A stretch of 64,000 bases of DNA, from NCBI GenBank assembly GCA_022828595.1, contig JAKGHH010000002.1:111798855-111862854 (forward strand). The letters run 5' to 3'. This DNA is from Nelumbo lutea (Eukaryota; Streptophyta; Magnoliopsida; Proteales; Nelumbonaceae). The stretch's first letter is position 1; every line of letters begins with the position of its first letter. The notes under the pieces are model-generated. The model was not told the origin of the DNA. It did no database searches and was given only the letters and a program-made list of their open reading frames with translations. The position numbers and the translations under genes were made by a program. Below, piece by piece: positions 60,290 through 64,000 of this stretch.

Positions 60290-61194
60290 CTAATAATAAG
60301 ATTAAAACAATGTATCATTCATCAAAAAAAAAAAAAAAAGATCAAAACAATGTGCACAAAAAACTGCTTTAAAATGATGTAATAGAAAATTAGAAGCATG
60401 AAGAAAAAGAAACCGACCATCAAAGACCAGAAAAAAAGTTAAAAACCATACAAACTTCATGTGCGTGCATATAGAGACACATGCATATAAAACAAGCATA
60501 AATCACAAAAAAAAAAAAGCCACAGAGCTTTTTCCAGGAAAAAATCAATATTTTTGACATTTTCATTTTCTATAATAACCGGATCAAGAGAGCTTTGTTA
60601 ATATTAGATATGTGAAAGCATAAAAAAACTCCAGAGAGATGGGAGTTATCCCATAAGCAGAAAACATTACAAGGAGGAAAGTAAACAGAAGGTACAAATA
60701 TCTGCTCATTTACCTAAAAAAGCAGGAAACATAAGATGCATCATGCATCATAGATAATCAGCAAGAATCATAAAAGAAGAAAGATGCCACAGTTGTGCAC
60801 TAATCTGCAATTGCTGCATCCCAATACAATGTTGCACCCAAAAACTTGTCATTTTCATTTCTATGGATAACCATTTTCTTCTCCCCTCTTCAAAATTCCT
60901 TTCCCTCAGTTAAACCTAAACTGTTAAACATCTTTGTGAGAGTAATTATTTGTTATATTGGATATATAAAGAATACATACATATATATATCTATACTATT
61001 TACAACTGTAATTTTCATTGGACATTTTCTACCCCATATCTAAGCAGCATACAACGGGCATAAAGAGGGCATATATGTCCTTTACTCTCACTCCGAAAAC
61101 TGTCCACTTATAACTGTTCAAAAACTGCCCATGAATTGTAAATAGGTTTGTCTTGGAGATACTGTCACGCGCAAATGCACGTACATGCTTACTA

Positions 61195-61264
<70 letters not shown>

Positions 61265-61747
61265 GCAAAAGAACTATATTATAAGAAGGAGAAAGATACA
61301 AAGTTTAGAACATCTGGTAACCAAGCTGGCTGATGATCAAGTACAAAAAAGTCAGTAGGATGAGTGGGATAGCTATTATGTTAAGATTAGTGCATTACAT
61401 GAAAATTTCTAACTATCATATTAAGATTGTATTAGTGACTACTTCATAGTGGAAAAGGAACGTGCACAGAACAAATGCATTTGTATGGGTAGATAGTTCA
61501 GTTGATGGCCTAAGCAATGCTATTAGTACACTGGTAAGTCATGTGCACATAAGAGAAAATATAATGACCAAGCAAAACATTATTGTACTGCCAATCTGCA
61601 CATATTGGCACAATGTTGGAAATGAATGTGAATGAATTCAAAGCAACTTTTTTGAAGAAGGTAAAGTATTGTATTAAAAAAGAAGAGAAACTTTGTCACC
61701 AATCAAAGAAAACGAGTAGAAATTCTTTCAAGCCTACACATGGATGG
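60290..61747. other. NOT3 intron stretch upstream of window exon 1
   Basis: Non-coding. A composite microsatellite lies at 61,195-61,262. Bases 61,650-61,690 carry a LINE tail in reverse ('gaagaaggtaaagtattg'). I searched the minus strand for the missing N-terminal NOT3 exons and saw none. Confidence 0.6.
61195..61262. repeat. (TA)n(GA)n microsatellite
   Basis: About 37 bases of alternating TA are followed directly by about 30 bases of alternating GA, ending 'gagata'. The length is likely to vary among individuals. Confidence 0.97.
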
Positions 61748-61846
61748 ATAAAGGATAGTTAATATAAGGGGGTCGAAGAAAAACTGAGAGGGTGGGGGGA
61801 GTGAGTTCTAGGAGTAGGAGGTGTTGGCTCTTCTTTTGTTATATCA

Positions 61847-62404
61847 ATGAATATTAAAATTCTTTTTTGGAATGTTCAAGGGCTGGGGTCTGGGAGAAGA
61901 AGAATGGTGGTTTGTGATTCCTTAAAGGCTTCAAATTTGGGAATTGTATTGATTCAAGAAACCAAATTGGAGAAAATTGATGCTGGTATTATTCGGAGTA
62001 TTTGGGGAGATGGTCAGGTAAGATGGAGGGCAAAGGCAGCCAATGGGAGTGCGGGAGGCTTGCTATGTCTTTGGGACCCCCTAGCTTGTAGTTTGATTTC
62101 TTGCAGAAGTGGGAATTTTTCGATCTCTCTTGTCTTGAAGCTGCAGGATGGTAATATAGTTCAAGTCACAAACGTGTATGGTCCAACAGTTTCTAATCTT
62201 ATGAGGAGTTTCTGGGAGGAACTGACTGATATGAGGGGGACTTTGACTCATCCTTGGGTTACTAGGGGAGATTTTAATGTCACCTTGTCGGTGGAAGAGA
62301 AGAATACAAGAAGTGGCAGAACTGTATCGATGAGGCAGTTTGCAGATTTCATTAATAATATGGATCTAATGGACATTCCCATTCAAGGTAACGGGTTCAC
62401 TTGA
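61847..62404 (+). pseudogene. LINE endonuclease domain, largely open
   Basis: A 185-codon frame reads MNIKILFWNVQGLGSGRRRM, VLIQETKLEKIDAGIIRSIW, ANGSAGGLLCLWDP, VTNVYGPTV and TRGDFNVTLSVEEKNTRSGR. The WN.QG, QETK, NVYGP and GDFN motifs are the active-site landmarks of the LINE endonuclease. The frame ends at a TGA (Trp position in 'GFTW') with the domain almost complete; SDH, the catalytic His motif, appears damaged in the next frame (ISDRSTI). Confidence 0.9.
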
Positions 62405-62739
62405 ATAAATAACCAGGATACCCCTACCCTGGTCAGATTGGATAGATTTCTTGTTTCCTCAAATTGGGAGGACATCTTTCTAGACTTTAGGCAGATATCT
62501 CTACCCAGACCTATCTCAGACCGCAGTACTATTCAGCTTATTTGTGGGGAGAGGGAGAGAAGGTCAAAACTCCCTTTAAATTTGAAAACTCTTGGTATGA
62601 GGAGGAAACTCTCAGACCATTGATGAAGAAAGTGTGGGAAGAACTTCAAGTGGAGGGATCCAATTCCTTTGTTCTGGCAAAAAAAATGATGGCTATAAAA
62701 TTGCAAAGAGGTTGGAATAGCTTCAAGGGAACTTCTTAT

Positions 62740-63830
62740 GGAGGGGATGGGAGGGTGAGAAGAAAATTCACATTGTTAAGTGGGAGCAAGTGTGTAAGCC
62801 TAAGGAGAAGGGTGGTTTGGGAGTTAGGAAAGTAAAAGATTTCAATGCTGCTCTTCTTCGCAAATGGATATGGAGATTTGCTTATGAGAGAAATGCTTGG
62901 GGGAGGTGCCTCATTGCAGCTAAGTATGGTGTGGGTTGGGGAAATTGGAAAACTCTCGATCCCCTTTCGTTTGAGGGTAGTTCTCTATGGGCTGGTATTT
63001 CTAAGATCAGTACTCTTATCATGAACAGGGTCAAATTTAAAGTTGGAAAAGGGGATAGAATCAAGTTTTGGAAGGATTCCTGGTGTGAGGAAGGCCCCTT
63101 GGCTGATGCTTTTCCCCGGCTGTTTCAAATTGCAGTGAATCAAGATTCTTCAGTTGCTAATAACATTAGTACCGCTGGGGGCTCCTTCTCTTGGACTCCC
63201 CTATGTAGGAGGAATTTGCTAGACTAGGAAGTGGAGGAGTATGTAGGTCTGTTGGGGCAGATTCAAAATCAGAGAATTGATATGAGTATGGAAGATGAAT
63301 GGACTTGGAAGTGGAATGCAGATGGTAGATTCACAGTTAAATCCCTTTTCCTTAAGATGTGCAGCTCAGGTCAGGAGAACTTCCCGGATGGGCAGATTTG
63401 GAACCCCACCTGTCCCTCCAAGGTTAACTTCCTGGTTTGGACAATGGTTTTGAATAAATGTCTAACTAGGGTCAACTTGGAGAGAAGGGGTATTCAGATT
63501 CCTGATCCCTCCTGTGTTTTATGCGGCATGGATGCCGAATCTATAGATCATTTGTGCATTCACTATCCGATCTCCTCTTCAATCTGGGGACATTTCTTCA
63601 AGAAACTAGAGGTGTGTTGGGCTATGCCTAAGTCTGTAAAGGAGCTGCTTATGAGTTGGAGATTGGAGGGTCTTAGCAAGAAAGGCAGACTTGTTTGGAA
63701 TACTATTCCAAGGCTGTTCTTTGGTCCATTTGGATGGAAAGAAACAATTGAATTTCCTGTAATCAATTCAAAAGTCCATATGAGATTGTGCAGAAAGTGG
63801 TGGGAAAGATTTGCTCCTGGGTGTTGGTGA
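62740..63830 (+). pseudogene. LINE RT C-terminal part and zinc-binding region
   Basis: The frame at 62,790-63,227 reads KEKGGLGVRKVKDFNAALLR, KWIWRFAYERNAWGRCLIAA and FKVGKGDRIKFWKDSWCEEG. After one stop (TAG, 63,227) the frame at 63,231-63,830 reads WKWNADGRFTVKSLFLKMCS, CPSKVNFLVWTMVLNKCLTR and RRGIQIPDPSCVLCGMDAES, then HLCIHYPISSSIWGHF. This is zf-RVT with CVLC and H....C-type ligands (the last partly changed to H-Y-P). Only a few lesions are present, so the element is relatively young. Confidence 0.88.
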
Positions 63831-64000
63831 ATGAGGAGTTTAAAAGTCAAAATGTTTCTCCTTCTTTGTACTAAATCATGGATGTTCTTGTAATATGTTT
63901 TGGGCTCGGGAAGGCCTAGTTGGTCTGAGTCTTGTTGTATTTGGCTTTCTCATTGAATAAAATTACTTTACCTTTTTCAAAAAAAAAATAAAGGATAGTT

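Larger units (their letters stand above)
61761..63987 (+). mobile_element. LINE (plant L1 type) with internal deletion and exact 13-bp target duplication
   Basis: This 2,227-bp element is antisense to NOT3. It starts with a short leader, then an endonuclease domain (61,847-62,404). The RT core is missing: the linker KKMMAIKLQRGWNSF leads straight to a RT-thumb reading (about 62,740 on). The zf-RVT region (63,231-63,830) and a poly(A) tail (63,980-63,988) follow. The target duplication ataaaggatagtt lies at 61,748-61,760 and 63,988-64,000. It lacks an RNase H domain, unlike the other LINEs here. Confidence 0.9.

Noticed and set aside
59100..59240. Possible second copy of the TIR element at 4,015-4,620
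   Set aside because: It shares only short 'ggcgc' and 'caaggc' words; no pair of inverted ends could be defined.
60290..64000. Search for the first NOT3 exons
   Set aside because: No minus-strand sequence resembling the N-terminal Not3 domain (GASRKLQGEID, IWNKVYDT or WIQSSEIKDK motifs) was seen; only LINE and non-coding DNA.

Overview
The window is nuclear DNA from a flowering plant. It holds one protein-coding host gene, on the minus strand: NOT3, the CNOT3-type subunit of the CCR4-NOT mRNA deadenylation complex. I reconstructed 12 consecutive coding exons by eye, with GT-AG borders throughout and one unbroken frame. They carry the C-terminal 754 residues plus the stop codon, from the end of the N-terminal Not3 domain (60,289) to the stop at 3,245. 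The first exons of the gene (roughly the first 140 residues, judged from the family) were not found before the right edge and must lie beyond 64,000. About 2.27 kb of coding sequence is spread over 57 kb. The cause is intron growth by transposable elements: three introns are 8.9, 11.2 and 25.7 kb, while four others are still 78-200 bp.

Layout from left to right. 1-3,244: sequence downstream of the NOT3 stop, with a 72-bp tandem repeat and an Au-like SINE. 3,245-3,311: last exon. 3,312-14,490: intron with a decayed LINE (minus) and a Ty1/copia element (9,750-14,442). 14,491-15,259: three exons. 15,260-19,350: intron with a gag-only LTR element. 19,351-19,748: two exons. 19,749-28,672: intron with LINEs, two hAT-type MITEs and a rearranged Ty3/gypsy element. 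28,673-28,807: exon. 28,808-30,867: intron. 30,868-31,614: the largest exon. 31,615-57,338: a 25.7-kb intron. It holds a LINE that was hit by a solo LTR, a copia element and a short LINE; a second solo LTR inside another LINE; a Tourist-like MITE; several 5'-truncated LINEs; and a larger copia element (51,559-56,938). 57,339-60,289: four exons with one 2.3-kb intron. 60,290-64,000: part of the next intron, with a microsatellite and an internally deleted LINE whose second target-site duplication ends exactly at base 64,000.

The organism is probably a eudicot or magnoliid with a TE-rich genome and long introns. The evidence is the plant form of NOT3, the plant L1-type LINEs with a C-terminal RNase H, and the copia elements primed by initiator-methionine tRNA. 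I cannot name the species. I see no bacterial features, CRISPR arrays, rRNA or tRNA genes, and nothing that looks like a new enzymatic system. The value of the window lies in the complete C-terminal NOT3 gene model and in the datable, nested transposon stratigraphy, much of it bounded by exact target-site duplications.
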